Below, in pieces: positions 1 to 6,877 of a stretch of 8,080 nucleotides of DNA. The DNA is taken from positions 1-8,080 of the forward strand of contig DGFC01000093.1 in the NCBI GenBank assembly GCA_002391465.1. The letters run 5' to 3'. How positions within the stretch are numbered: position 1 is the first letter of the stretch; each line of letters opens with the position of its first letter. The notes under the pieces are model-generated. The model was given only the letters and a program-made list of their open reading frames with translations. It did not search any database and was not told the origin of the DNA. Position numbers and translations under genes: made by a program. Source of the stretch: Firmicutes bacterium UBA3910. Its GTDB lineage: Bacteria > Bacillota > Limnochordia > Darwinibacteriales > Darwinibacteriaceae.

Positions 1-19
1 AGATGTGTATAAGAGACAG
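1..19. other. Nextera (Tn5) mosaic-end adapter, untrimmed
   Basis: The first 19 bases read AGATGTGTATAAGAGACAG. This is exactly the 19-bp Tn5 mosaic-end sequence used in Nextera tagmentation libraries. It is followed directly by coding sequence of the truncated spoIIP gene, and the spoIIP frame runs on through it, so any codons read here are spurious. It is a library artefact left at a contig end and should be trimmed before annotation or submission. Confidence 0.96.
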
Positions 20-953
20 GCATTAGACTAGGGTACATCTCATCGCAAACCGCCTTGATTTTGCGGGCGAAGTCCAGATTCTCCCGGAAGTTTGGATGGG
101 ACAGGGGAATCTCTTCTGCCGTTCCTACCACTAAACAGATCCTGGCCACACTGCGACCGTCAATCATAACAGATGGTCCCGGCACGCCTGCGTCGCGGTG
201 GAGATCAATTACGAGTTCGATCCCTTTGTTTCGACTCAGGATATCCCTTACCGTCCGCTCCGAATTGGCGTAACTGTGGTTGATGTTAGGCAGGGTGTGA
301 ATGCGTGTTTCATGCAGGGCTGGGACTCCCAGTCTGTTTAGGGCATTGTACAGATGACGCCCAACCGCCATCACCCCGGTAATTGTGGGATCAGCCAGGT
401 TGCGAAATTGATAATGCCCCAAGCTGGATTGGGACGCAGGTATGGAGCGACCAAGATACATCTCGGAAGTATGGGTATGGTAAATCAACACCTTGGGCGA
501 TAGACTGCGTTGAACAGGCTCCTCCTCCCTCGCCGCAGGTGGAGTTGGACGCACCGGATCGGGGGCAAATGTCAGCTCCTGGATAAAAACAAATGGACGT
601 TCTTCCCATGCCCGCAGCTGCTCCGGTCCATGGCCCGCGAAGGGCAGTGTGAGCCGCAATATGCTCAGGGGGTCGTACAGGTCATAGGAAGTGAGGAGAT
701 AAACAAAGGAACGCAGATCAAACTGCCGGGTCATACCCGGCTCGAGTTCTGCCGTGTTGGGCATACCCAAGCGAAGCAGGGACCTGGCTAACGCATGGTC
801 AAAGGCATCTTCGGTGGAAAGCAGCTGATAACTGCTGAAAACTAGGGCAAAAAAAATAAGTGCCAGGATGATCCGGGGAAGAATCACACCGACCCTCCCA
901 CGGATCAAGCGGCGGCGAATTCTGGCTCGGATTTTGCGCAGTCTAAAGCGCAT
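20..953 (-). CDS. spoIIP: Stage II sporulation protein P (partial, C-terminus off the contig)
   Basis: SpoIIP is a membrane-anchored peptidoglycan hydrolase (amidase/endopeptidase). With SpoIID and SpoIIM it thins septal peptidoglycan and drives engulfment of the forespore. The frame starts at ATG 953 and is open for 311 codons down to the adapter at the contig edge, so the stop is not in the window. Bacillus SpoIIP has about 400 residues, so roughly the last quarter should be missing. Visible features are a basic N-terminus (many Arg, residues 1-20), one membrane segment (about 23-45), a variable linker (about 50-150), and the SpoIIP catalytic domain from about 153. Within that domain are LIYHTHTSEMY (His159, His161, Glu164), IDLHRDAG (250-256) and a HPNFRENLDFA block (286-296). 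A GAGG ribosome site at 961-964 lies 7 bases before the ATG. In Bacillus, spoIIP lies just downstream of gpr. Here a gene on the opposite strand lies between them. Identity is inferred from motifs and synteny. Confidence 0.9.
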
Positions 954-1030
954 ATCACCACCTCTTCCTCTTCCCAACTATATTTCCGGGACAAGGAAAA
1001 TATGATAGACTTGGTCTAGGCAAGCTGTGA

Positions 1031-1038
1031 GAGGAAGG
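1031..1038 (+). promoter_or_regulatory. Ribosome binding site that decides the start of the GerMN gene
   Basis: GAGGAAGG lies 9 bases before ATG 1048. An in-frame GTG at 1027 lies upstream of this site and has no ribosome site of its own, so ATG 1048 is the better start. No convincing promoter could be found in the short gap between this gene and spoIIP. Confidence 0.6.
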
Positions 1039-1047
1039 GATGATGAA

Positions 1048-1611
1048 ATGCGCTTGGCAAGATGGGTTGGACTGATCGTAGTCCTAGTATTAATTGGTCT
1101 TGTGGGCTGGCGTTTCCTAATGCTTCAGCAACAGGTAGGTTCACTTGCGACAGAGCTGACTACGCTCAAAACTAAGTTAGCCGAACTTGAAGAGCCTCCT
1201 GCCCAGAAAGAACACGTGGTAATCTTTCTGATCAAGTCAACGCCCACCGACTTTTTCCTGGTACCGATCAGCCGCGAACTACATGGGCCCGCCACACCCC
1301 ATACGGCGCTCCAGGCACTTTTGGCGGGACCCCAAGGGGATGAAGACCTAATACCTTCCGTTCCACCTACCACCCGTCTCCTCGGCCTAAGTATCCACGC
1401 CGGGTTGGCCACGGTGAACTTCAGCCAAGAAATCGTCCAGGACTTCAACGGCGGCGCGTTAATTGAATCCTATCTGATCGAAGCGGTAGTGAACACCCTA
1501 ACCGAGTTCCCCGAAATTGAGAGGGTGCAGTTCTTGGTAGAAGGGGAGCGGATCGAAACTATCGGCGGCCATATCTTGATTTCCGAGCCGATCACGCGCT
1601 CAACCAATTAA
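1048..1611 (+). CDS. Membrane-anchored GerMN-domain protein
   Basis: This 187-residue protein has one N-terminal membrane segment (about residues 6-26). A short heptad-like coiled stretch rich in Leu, Gln and Glu follows (about 27-49), then an extracytoplasmic GerMN domain (about 57-180). The GerMN pattern is visible as a strand leading to FLVPISREL, then ALQALLAGPQ, a proline-rich PSVPPTTRLLGLSI turn, GLATVNFSQE, and a C-terminal VNTLTEFPEIERVQFLVEGE. GerMN domains occur in B. subtilis GerM, which is needed for sporulation and germination, and in lipoproteins such as LpqB. Their biochemical role is not well defined. No lipobox is present, so this one is held by a transmembrane helix. It lies between spoIIP and gpr on the opposite strand to both, and its TAA overlaps the gpr stop. 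A sporulation role fits the domain and the neighbours but is inferred. The domain call is good; the function is open. Confidence 0.82.
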   Translation: MRLARWVGLIVVLVLIGLVGWRFLMLQQQVGSLATELTTLKTKLAELEEPPAQKEHVVIFLIKSTPTDFFLVPISRELHGPATPHTALQALLAGPQGDEDLIPSVPPTTRLLGLSIHAGLATVNFSQEIVQDFNGGALIESYLIEAVVNTLTEFPEIERVQFLVEGERIETIGGHILISEPITRSTN

Positions 1612-2666
1612 CTTAGATACTTAAACACCTCGTCGTAGCTCACACCCTCATGGAAGGCGGTGTTGAGGGCACCGGCTATAACATCGCTCACCTCTTCGAT
1701 CAAGACGTCTATCTCCTTGGGAGTGACAATCATGGTACCGAGATAGGGATCGAGCAGGCTGGCCATGAGACGACGTTTGTCCATTGGCGGCTGGGGCGGA
1801 GGCGGGTTAGACAACAGCATTTCCGGATCCACGTTGAACTGCACACCCTGGGAAGGATGGCCTTCCTGGGGTTTTTGCTGATTCTGTTCCAAGAGTTCCA
1901 TGGCATCGGAGATGATTGTTACCGCATGGACCACAGTGGGAATGCCGATTGCGATCACGGGCACACCCATACTCTCCCGGTTGATGGCCAAACGCCGGTT
2001 ACCCACGCCCGCTCCCGGGTTGATGCCAGTGTCTGAGATTTGGATGGTACTGCAGAGTCTATCCACACTGCGGCTTGCTAAAGCATCGATACAGATCACA
2101 GCCTTAGCCCCGATCCGATCAACAACTCCCATAATTATCTCCCCTGTCTCAATGCCCGTTAGGCCCAACACCCCAGGGGATATGGCGGCAATGGGTCGAA
2201 GCCCTTTCCTCAGCTCCGGCGGAGTCATCTCCAAGAGATGGCGTGTCACCATTAAGCTCTCCACTACCCGGGGTCCCAACGCGTCAGGCGTGGCGTTCCA
2301 ATTGCCTAACCCCACCACGATCACGCTGTCTTCTGGACCAAGGCCCGCCTCTGTAAGAAACCAGTCTATTTCCTTCGCCGTTAGTTCCGCTATCGTCTCG
2401 TGCACATCGCGATTGTGCTCCCTCAGGCCAGTCGATTCCAGAGTACTGTAATTTCCCTGCGGCTTACCCATCAATTGGGCACCTAAATCGCTTTCCACCT
2501 TAATACGGGTCACCAACACACCCTCGTGATCTTCAGTATGGACCTGTACGCCCGGTAGTTCGGGCGGTCCCTCCCGCTCAATCACCGCTTGATGTGACTC
2601 CAGTGCTAAGTCGGTCCTCACATTGTATTTTTCAAAAAGTCGATCTGCTGTTTCCAAATTCGACAT
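1608..2666 (-). CDS. gpr: Germination protease GPR, zymogen (A25 aspartic endopeptidase)
   Basis: GPR starts the breakdown of DNA-protecting small acid-soluble spore proteins when the spore germinates. It is made in the forespore as an inactive zymogen and loses a short N-terminal propeptide. The 352 residues are close to the family length of about 370. The maturation region is clear: residues 1-15 form the propeptide and KYNVRTDLALE (13-23) matches the region where Bacillus GPR is cut. The GLGNWNATPDALGP block (119-132) holds Asp128, and ICIDALASRS (191-200) holds Asp194. These line up with catalytic Asp127 and Asp193 of B. megaterium GPR. SPGVLGLTGIET (163-174) and TGINPGAGVGN are further family blocks. 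The ATG at 2666 has GGAGG 6 bases upstream. The gene diverges from rpsT as in Bacillus. A forespore sigma-G promoter is expected, and a weak candidate lies at 2686-2715. Confidence 0.96.
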   Translation of the reverse strand: MSNLETADRLFEKYNVRTDLALESHQAVIEREGPPELPGVQVHTEDHEGVLVTRIKVESDLGAQLMGKPQGNYSTLESTGLREHNRDVHETIAELTAKEIDWFLTEAGLGPEDSVIVVGLGNWNATPDALGPRVVESLMVTRHLLEMTPPELRKGLRPIAAISPGVLGLTGIETGEIIMGVVDRIGAKAVICIDALASRSVDRLCSTIQISDTGINPGAGVGNRRLAINRESMGVPVIAIGIPTVVHAVTIISDAMELLEQNQQKPQEGHPSQGVQFNVDPEMLLSNPPPPQPPMDKRRLMASLLDPYLGTMIVTPKEIDVLIEEVSDVIAGALNTAFHEGVSYDEVFKYLS

Positions 2667-2685
2667 ACTCTCCCTCCAATCAGTG

Positions 2686-2715
2686 TTAGATTAACCTAAA
2701 AGAGAGTTGTTATTC
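2686..2715 (-). promoter_or_regulatory. Candidate sigma-G-type promoter for gpr
   Basis: On the minus strand, GAATA (2711-2715) fits the sigma-G -35 pattern GNATA. After exactly 18 bases comes AATCTAA (2686-2692), where the -10 pattern CATNNTA is expected. Three of its five fixed bases match. A start near 2679 would give a leader of about 13 bases that just includes the ribosome site. gpr is a known sigma-G gene in Bacillus, which is why this site was examined. The sequence match alone is weak. Confidence 0.3.
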
Positions 2716-2731
2716 AATTACTATGAGACGC

Positions 2732-2760
2732 TTGAACTTGGTTCACTCTAGTGGTATAAT
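2732..2760 (+). promoter_or_regulatory. Sigma-A promoter of rpsT
   Basis: TTGAAC at 2732-2737 and a perfect TATAAT at 2755-2760 are separated by 17 bases, the ideal housekeeping arrangement. Transcription would start near 2767, giving a leader of about 28 bases before the TTG start of rpsT. This is the strongest promoter visible in the window, as expected for a ribosomal protein gene. Confidence 0.85.
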
Positions 2761-2778
2761 TACGAAGTACATAGGCCT

Positions 2779-2788
2779 GAGGAGGTGA
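2779..2788 (+). promoter_or_regulatory. Strong Shine-Dalgarno site serving the TTG start of rpsT
   Basis: GAGGAGGTGA is almost fully complementary to the 3' end of 16S rRNA. Its GGAGG core (2781-2785) ends 9 bases before TTG 2795. This supports TTG as the true start over the internal ATG at 2825, which would remove the conserved N-terminus of S20. Confidence 0.85.
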
Positions 2789-2794
2789 ATTGTC

Positions 2795-3055
2795 TTGGCA
2801 AACAGTAGATCTGCTGAAAAAAGAATGAGGGTTAACGAAACTAAGCGCGCTAGAAACAAAGCGGCTAAGTCTAGTTTGCGGACCACACTTCGGAGATATG
2901 AAGCTGCGTTAGAGCAGGATCCTGCCAATGCGCCCGCCCTCCTTAAAACGGCGGTACAGGCCCTGGATAAGGCCGCTGCTAAAGGCATCATTCATAAGAA
3001 CGCAGCAGCGAGAAAGAAATCTCGTCTGACTAAAGCTCTTGCAAGATTAGCATAG
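2795..3055 (+). CDS. rpsT: 30S ribosomal protein S20
   Basis: S20 is a small, very basic primary 16S rRNA-binding protein of the 30S subunit. The product has 86 residues, normal for the family. It opens with ANSRSAEKRMRVNETKRARN, the typical S20 start, and ends with IIHKNAAARKKSRLTKALARL, the conserved C-terminal helix. The start is TTG, supported by the strong ribosome site and by the family N-terminus. The gene has its own sigma-A promoter upstream and a hairpin terminator 5 bases after the stop, so it is a single-gene transcript. It is the only plus-strand gene among holA, comEC and gpr, the same orientation as in B. subtilis. E. coli rpsT also uses UUG, which there is tied to translational self-control. 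Whether that applies here is unknown. Confidence 0.97.
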   Translation: MANSRSAEKRMRVNETKRARNKAAKSSLRTTLRRYEAALEQDPANAPALLKTAVQALDKAAAKGIIHKNAAARKKSRLTKALARLA

Positions 3056-3060
3056 AAAAT

Positions 3061-3088
3061 AACGCCCTCAATTGAATGGGGCGTTTTT
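3061..3088 (+). terminator. Rho-independent terminator of rpsT, possibly shared with holA
   Basis: AACGCCC (3061-3067) pairs with GGGCGTT (3079-3085) around a loop that contains the small palindrome TCAATTGA. A T-run (3084-3088) follows on the plus strand. On the minus strand the same stem is followed by TTATTTTC, so it may also end the convergent holA transcript, whose stop is at 3099. Confidence 0.82.
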
Positions 3089-3098
3089 CTATAATCCT

Positions 3099-4085
3099 TT
3101 AGGTCAATTTCACGATTAAATCGGTTAAAACCTGTTCTCCCGGCATACCAAGTTTCAACTCCTGGTCTGCCCTGATCACAGCCTTAAAGCCGGCGAACAG
3201 CTCCTCTACGGTGTAATTCTCAGCGTTGCGGAGCTGTTTTTTTAATGGATAGGCACTGTTTTCCCCCATACGCCGGGCCGTTTCTTCCGGCCTGACCTTA
3301 CTGGTCTTGGCCGCCAGTAGAAGCCGGAGCTGCCGCTCGATTAACGGCAAAATCCGCAAAGGAGCCTGACCAGATCTGAGCAGAAGCCCAAGCACGTTTA
3401 AGGCTTCATCCCGCTTCCTCTCGGCAATAAAGTCAGTAAGTTGAAAGACTGCCCGATCGCTTAACTGGCCTGGGCCAAACGAGGTGATGGCCTGCACATC
3501 CTTCTCGCTAATTTCCCTCCTGTCCTCACTAAAGGCGATCAGTTTATCCAGTTCATTTTGGATAAAGGAAATCTCTGTACCTACCCGCTCTAAAAAAACA
3601 TCAACTGCTAATTGGCTCATTTTTTTCCCATGAACGGTGCAGTAATCCTTCACATAACGAATCAGCCTATCCCCCACCAAGGGTGAACACTCGATCTCCC
3701 AGGCAAACTCCTGCAGAATACGCACATATTTCAACCGCTTATCTAAACTGTCCACAAAAACAGCCAGACAGTTGGCTTCTACATGCTCGCTCAGCCAGGT
3801 GGCAATCCGCTCCATGGCAGCGGCAGGAATCCCATCGGCGTGTTTCAAAGCAATAACCTTGGTGGCTCCGCCCCAAGGGATTGTCCCCAGTTCAACCAAG
3901 AGGGGTTCTGGGTCAATCTCGCTATCGCCCTCAATGACAGACCAATTCCACTCGGGCATGGGTCCACTGTCCACCCGTTCTTTGAGGGCAGCTAAAACCT
4001 TCTCCTTTAGGACATGCTCCGTTCCGTGCACTAGGATGGCCCGTGGCAGAGGTTCCGTCCCTATCTTTTCTAGTATTGCCTGCAC
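3099..4085 (-). CDS. holA: DNA polymerase III subunit delta
   Basis: The delta subunit opens the beta sliding clamp as part of the clamp loader during replication. The protein has 328 residues, within the usual 320-350. N-terminal family features are RAILVHGTEHVLKEK (residues about 15-29), the degenerate nucleotide-binding region of delta. The middle has the helical YVKDYCTVHGKKMSQ and FLERVGTEISFIQNELDKL segments typical of HolA/YqeN. The C-terminal collar domain holds FQLTDFIAERKRDEALNVL and a final Leu-rich helix. The start is GTG 4085 with GGGAGG about 7 bases upstream, in the 24-base gap after the comEC stop. It is therefore probably the last gene of the comEA-comEC-holA operon, as in Bacillus, where yqeN follows comEC. 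The assignment rests on pattern and synteny. Confidence 0.93.
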   Translation of the reverse strand: MQAILEKIGTEPLPRAILVHGTEHVLKEKVLAALKERVDSGPMPEWNWSVIEGDSEIDPEPLLVELGTIPWGGATKVIALKHADGIPAAAMERIATWLSEHVEANCLAVFVDSLDKRLKYVRILQEFAWEIECSPLVGDRLIRYVKDYCTVHGKKMSQLAVDVFLERVGTEISFIQNELDKLIAFSEDRREISEKDVQAITSFGPGQLSDRAVFQLTDFIAERKRDEALNVLGLLLRSGQAPLRILPLIERQLRLLLAAKTSKVRPEETARRMGENSAYPLKKQLRNAENYTVEELFAGFKAVIRADQELKLGMPGEQVLTDLIVKLT

Positions 4086-4109
4086 AACGATCCCTCCCAG
4101 CTGATCTAT

Positions 4110-6392
4110 TCAGTAACCCCTTGGCATAAACCTGCCGAAGAGGCCCCACCAAACCAAAAAAGTCACTGCCCCATCTTGGGTTGTACGCCACTTAATCTGC
4201 CGCTCAGTCAAAAAGTCGGTCACTTCCCGATGGGGATGGCCAAACTGGTTTGGGCCAGTGGAAATGACTGCCCAGACAGGATCAACCGCGTCATAGAAGG
4301 CTGGCAGCAGACTCCCCTTACTGCCATGGTGGGGGACTTTCAGCCACTGGGCTTTGAGATCAAGCTCGGAACGGGCCAAGTCATAGAGTACCGCATTTTC
4401 CAGATCGCCTGTAAAAAGCATGCCTACACCGCCGTACGTCAACTTGAACAACAGAGAATTATTGTTGTAAGGGGACACAATGCCAGGCCGCACCCGCTCC
4501 GGATAGAGAACCTCTAAGCTGATTCCATCACCGAGTGGTATCACATCGCCGCTGCGCACATGGTAATAGGGAATTCCCTTTTCCATGATCAGATCCAGGT
4601 ACCGCTCATAGCTCGGAGTTGTATGCATATGCCCATTATCAAGTACCATGCCCACCTCAAAATCCTCTAAAACGGCGAGAAGGCCGAATAAATGGTCTTC
4701 ATGGGGATGGGAGAGTATCACATAGTCCAAACGCGGCACCTTCCGGTACTGCAGATAGGGCACTACCCACTCTCGCCCCACATCCCGGCCCCGCTCCTGC
4801 CAATAGGGGGAATCTCCCCCTCCGTCGATCAAAAGGTGAAGCCCACTGGGTGTTTTGACGTAATAGCAGTCACCCTGCCCCACGTTTATCGCCGTAATTT
4901 CCAGGGGGCGGCGAACCACAGGCGGCAGCGTAGTAATGACAAATACCAGAGCGGTCAAAACGGCCAGCCGAAACCGAGTCCGCTTGGGCTTAATGACAGA
5001 AGGCTGACGGAGCCGCCATCCCGCATACAAAAAGAGCAGCCACCAAAGGAGGATCTCAAACCGTCCTATCCCTACCGGGGACCACTGACGGGCAAGGGGC
5101 AGGAGAAGTTCTTCCAATGCACGCATTATGTTGACTGCCAGGTTAGCGAGGGCAGCGGGTCCAAAGGATCCCAAACCAAAGGCAACAAGTAAGGCACTAA
5201 TCAGAAGTACCGCCACAAGGGGCACAAAGAGGAGTGTGGCCACCGGCCCCAACAGGGCCACTTCTTGGAAGAATTCCAGAACAAACGGTAGAATGCTGAT
5301 CTGGGCGATTAGGGATATCAAGAGTGAATTGACTACGTAGTCTACCGGCCCAATCCCGGTCCTAACTCTCATGGTGACACCCCAAAGTAGAATGCCTCCA
5401 GACGCTCCAAAGGAGAGCACAAAACTAGGATCGTGCAGGTATTCGGGTTTGAGCAGAAGCAGCAGCCACGCTATGGCAGCCCAGACATGGAGTGAGTCAA
5501 GACGCATACCCCGAACGGCGGCGATCCCGCCGAACAGCGAGAACAGAAAGGCTCGCCACACACTAACGCTTCCGCCTGCCAGCAGAACATAGGTCAGGAG
5601 GACCAACTGGGTTAGGAAAACTTTTGTCACTTGGCGCACTGGCAGCCTTTGGATCACAATACCGAGACCCAAGGCAATCAAACCCACATGCATGCCGGAG
5701 ATTGCCAGCAGGTGGGAAGTGCCCAACTGTCTCCACCTGTCCTGCTGCTCCTGGCTCAGCATATCCCGTTCACCCAGCACCAAAGCCAGAGCCAAAGCGG
5801 GATCGCGCAGACTTCCAATGATATTGTCCCGCATTTTCCCCCGCACCGCTGTCAAGAGACTTACCTCAGCTCTGGGCTCAATGGAATACTCTTCCGGATA
5901 ACACAGCCCGTTTGCCCCAAATCGCCTTAAATAGCTGCGGTAACAGAAAGCACCAGGATTGGGTGCTGCGGGAGGTTCAGTCACTACACCGACAAACTCG
6001 ATCCGATCACCGGGACTCACACCATTCCCTAAAGGAAGATGAACAGCCACCTTGGCCCGGGATGGTACTAAGCGAACGATACAGCGGGTATCATAGCTCA
6101 GCTCCTTCGCGGACAGCACCACTCCCTTCAGCTCGTATCTCTCCCCACTCCACTCCTCCTTGGGAACGGCCGCAATTTGACCTAAGAGCAGTGAACCTAA
6201 GAGAATAACGGGCCAGAACAGCCACCTTGCCCAGGCGCGGCTTTTGTAAGCTGCGACCAACCAGACAAACGAGAGCACGACAAAAAGGGCGATGAGATAA
6301 GGGGAAGCCCCCTTTTCTCCGCCCAAAAGCATACCCGCAATCAAGGCGGGCAGCAGGACCAGAAAACTACTTAGTCTCCGCATCCTGCTCAA
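4110..6392 (-). CDS. comEC: DNA internalisation competence protein ComEC/Rec2
   Basis: ComEC forms the membrane channel that carries single-stranded transforming DNA into the cytoplasm. The protein has 760 residues. In order: N-terminal helices (about 8-75); an extracytoplasmic OB-like loop (about 85-175) with cysteines at 104, 150 and 164; the multi-helix competence domain (about 185-460) with its hallmark HLLAISGMHVGL (227-238); and a metallo-beta-lactamase-like domain (about 495-750). The last has VGQGD (504-508), DGGG (523-526), SHPHEDH (561-567), NNNS (643-646), TGD (661-663), PHHGSKGS (687-694) and GHPH (718-721). All expected metal ligands are therefore present, which suggests an active nuclease-type domain. 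The start is unclear: TTG 6392 is the longest, and ATG 6383 would shorten it by three residues. Both overlap the comEA end (by 26 or 17 bases) and neither has a good ribosome site, so translation is probably coupled to comEA. Confidence 0.96.
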   Translation of the reverse strand: MSRMRRLSSFLVLLPALIAGMLLGGEKGASPYLIALFVVLSFVWLVAAYKSRAWARWLFWPVILLGSLLLGQIAAVPKEEWSGERYELKGVVLSAKELSYDTRCIVRLVPSRAKVAVHLPLGNGVSPGDRIEFVGVVTEPPAAPNPGAFCYRSYLRRFGANGLCYPEEYSIEPRAEVSLLTAVRGKMRDNIIGSLRDPALALALVLGERDMLSQEQQDRWRQLGTSHLLAISGMHVGLIALGLGIVIQRLPVRQVTKVFLTQLVLLTYVLLAGGSVSVWRAFLFSLFGGIAAVRGMRLDSLHVWAAIAWLLLLLKPEYLHDPSFVLSFGASGGILLWGVTMRVRTGIGPVDYVVNSLLISLIAQISILPFVLEFFQEVALLGPVATLLFVPLVAVLLISALLVAFGLGSFGPAALANLAVNIMRALEELLLPLARQWSPVGIGRFEILLWWLLFLYAGWRLRQPSVIKPKRTRFRLAVLTALVFVITTLPPVVRRPLEITAINVGQGDCYYVKTPSGLHLLIDGGGDSPYWQERGRDVGREWVVPYLQYRKVPRLDYVILSHPHEDHLFGLLAVLEDFEVGMVLDNGHMHTTPSYERYLDLIMEKGIPYYHVRSGDVIPLGDGISLEVLYPERVRPGIVSPYNNNSLLFKLTYGGVGMLFTGDLENAVLYDLARSELDLKAQWLKVPHHGSKGSLLPAFYDAVDPVWAVISTGPNQFGHPHREVTDFLTERQIKWRTTQDGAVTFLVWWGLFGRFMPRGY

Positions 6393-6762
6393 AATAGAGA
6401 CAGACCAGCTCTGCCATCTGAGCTAAGCGTTTCTCGCCTATCCCGGGAACCCGTAAGAGATCTTTGATTTCCGAAAAGGGTTTTTCCCTCCGGGCGATCA
6501 TTATCCGCTCAGCCAGTACCGGTCCGATCCCGGGCAATGACTGCAATTCAGCCATTCCCGCCGTGTTAACATGGACCAAAGGGCAATGGGCCCCTTCTTC
6601 TTGCTCCAGTCCATCAACTGGTGCAGGTTCAGCAGCGACCGCTATTCCCGTTTCTGTCCGGCCAGCAACTATACCAGCGCTGGACATGTACCAGCGAACC
6701 CCCTGCTGAATAAAGCCCAACAAAAGCAGCACAACCAAGATAGCTTTCTTTCTCGTTTGCAC
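6367..6762 (-). CDS. comEA: Competence DNA receptor ComEA, short form
   Basis: ComEA is the membrane-anchored receptor that binds double-stranded DNA outside the membrane and passes it to ComEC. The protein has 131 residues: a membrane anchor (about 7-25), a linker rich in Ala, Glu and Pro (about 26-62), and a tandem helix-hairpin-helix DNA-binding domain (about 63-122). The HhH domain shows VNTA (65-68), LPGIG (76-80), the ARREKPFSEIKDLL helix, and VPGIG (105-109). The Bacillus protein is about 205 residues and carries an oligomerisation (SLBB-like) domain between anchor and HhH. That domain is absent here. The start is GTG 6762, chosen because AAGGAG (6771-6776) lies 8 bases upstream and the next residues are the expected basic and hydrophobic anchor. 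It is the first gene of the comEA-comEC-holA operon. No clear promoter was recognised between it and the terminator at 6848. Confidence 0.92.
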   Translation of the reverse strand: MQTRKKAILVVLLLLGFIQQGVRWYMSSAGIVAGRTETGIAVAAEPAPVDGLEQEEGAHCPLVHVNTAGMAELQSLPGIGPVLAERIMIARREKPFSEIKDLLRVPGIGEKRLAQMAELVCLYFEQDAETK

Positions 6763-6770
6763 TTTTTCCG

Positions 6771-6776
6771 CTCCTT
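6771..6776 (-). promoter_or_regulatory. Ribosome binding site of comEA
   Basis: AAGGAG on the minus strand lies 8 bases before GTG 6762. It fixes this non-ATG codon as the start and marks the first gene of the com operon. Confidence 0.75.
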
Positions 6777-6847
6777 TGTATCCCTGGGCACAGATCTTTT
6801 TCTACGGATAACGCAAAAACCCTGCTTGTGGCACTCACCCGTCCAAC

Positions 6848-6874
6848 AAAAAAAGCTCCCGGAGGAGCTTTTTT
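6848..6874. terminator. Two-way Rho-independent terminator after rnfA
   Basis: AAGCTCC (6853-6859), a four-base loop, and GGAGCTT (6864-6870) form a perfect stem. An A-run precedes it (6848-6854) and a T-run follows it (6869-6874). It therefore has a U-tract on either strand. It begins 3 bases after the rnfA stop, so its clear job is to end the rnf transcript before comEA. No plus-strand gene reaches it within the window. Confidence 0.9.
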
Positions 6875-6877
6875 GTC

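Noticed and set aside
391..609. 72-codon minus-strand frame within spoIIP
   Set aside because: It is in a different frame from the continuous 311-codon SpoIIP reading and has no recognisable motif.
997..1004. CATATTTT on the minus strand as a possible sigma-E -10 for spoIIP
   Set aside because: No matching -35 element is found 16-18 bases upstream, so it is not reported as a promoter.
1001..1006. TATGAT as a -10 element for the GerMN gene
   Set aside because: No acceptable -35 sequence lies at 16-18 bases spacing, and sigma-F/G patterns do not fit either.
1900..2451. 183-codon plus-strand frame opposite gpr
   Set aside because: gpr is fully supported by its catalytic aspartates over the same bases. 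The antisense product is low-complexity Ser/Thr/Pro with no family.
2743..2991. 82-codon minus-strand frame opposite rpsT
   Set aside because: It is antisense to S20, overlaps the sigma-A promoter, and its product has no family features. It is a mirror of the Ala/Arg-rich rpsT codons.
3237..3243. A AAA AAA heptamer in holA (minus strand)
   Set aside because: It encodes an ordinary Leu-Lys-Lys run and nothing around it suggests programmed frameshifting.
3591..3599. Slippery heptamer T TTT TTA in frame within holA (minus strand), as at viral -1 frameshift sites
   Set aside because: The -1 frame ends after about a dozen codons, no stimulatory hairpin was evident just downstream, and the normal frame gives a full-length delta subunit. 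Probably chance in a Phe-Leu stretch.
4692..5192. 166-codon plus-strand frame opposite comEC
   Set aside because: It lies antisense to the beta-lactamase-like domain of ComEC, whose motifs are all intact, and has no ribosome site or domain of its own.
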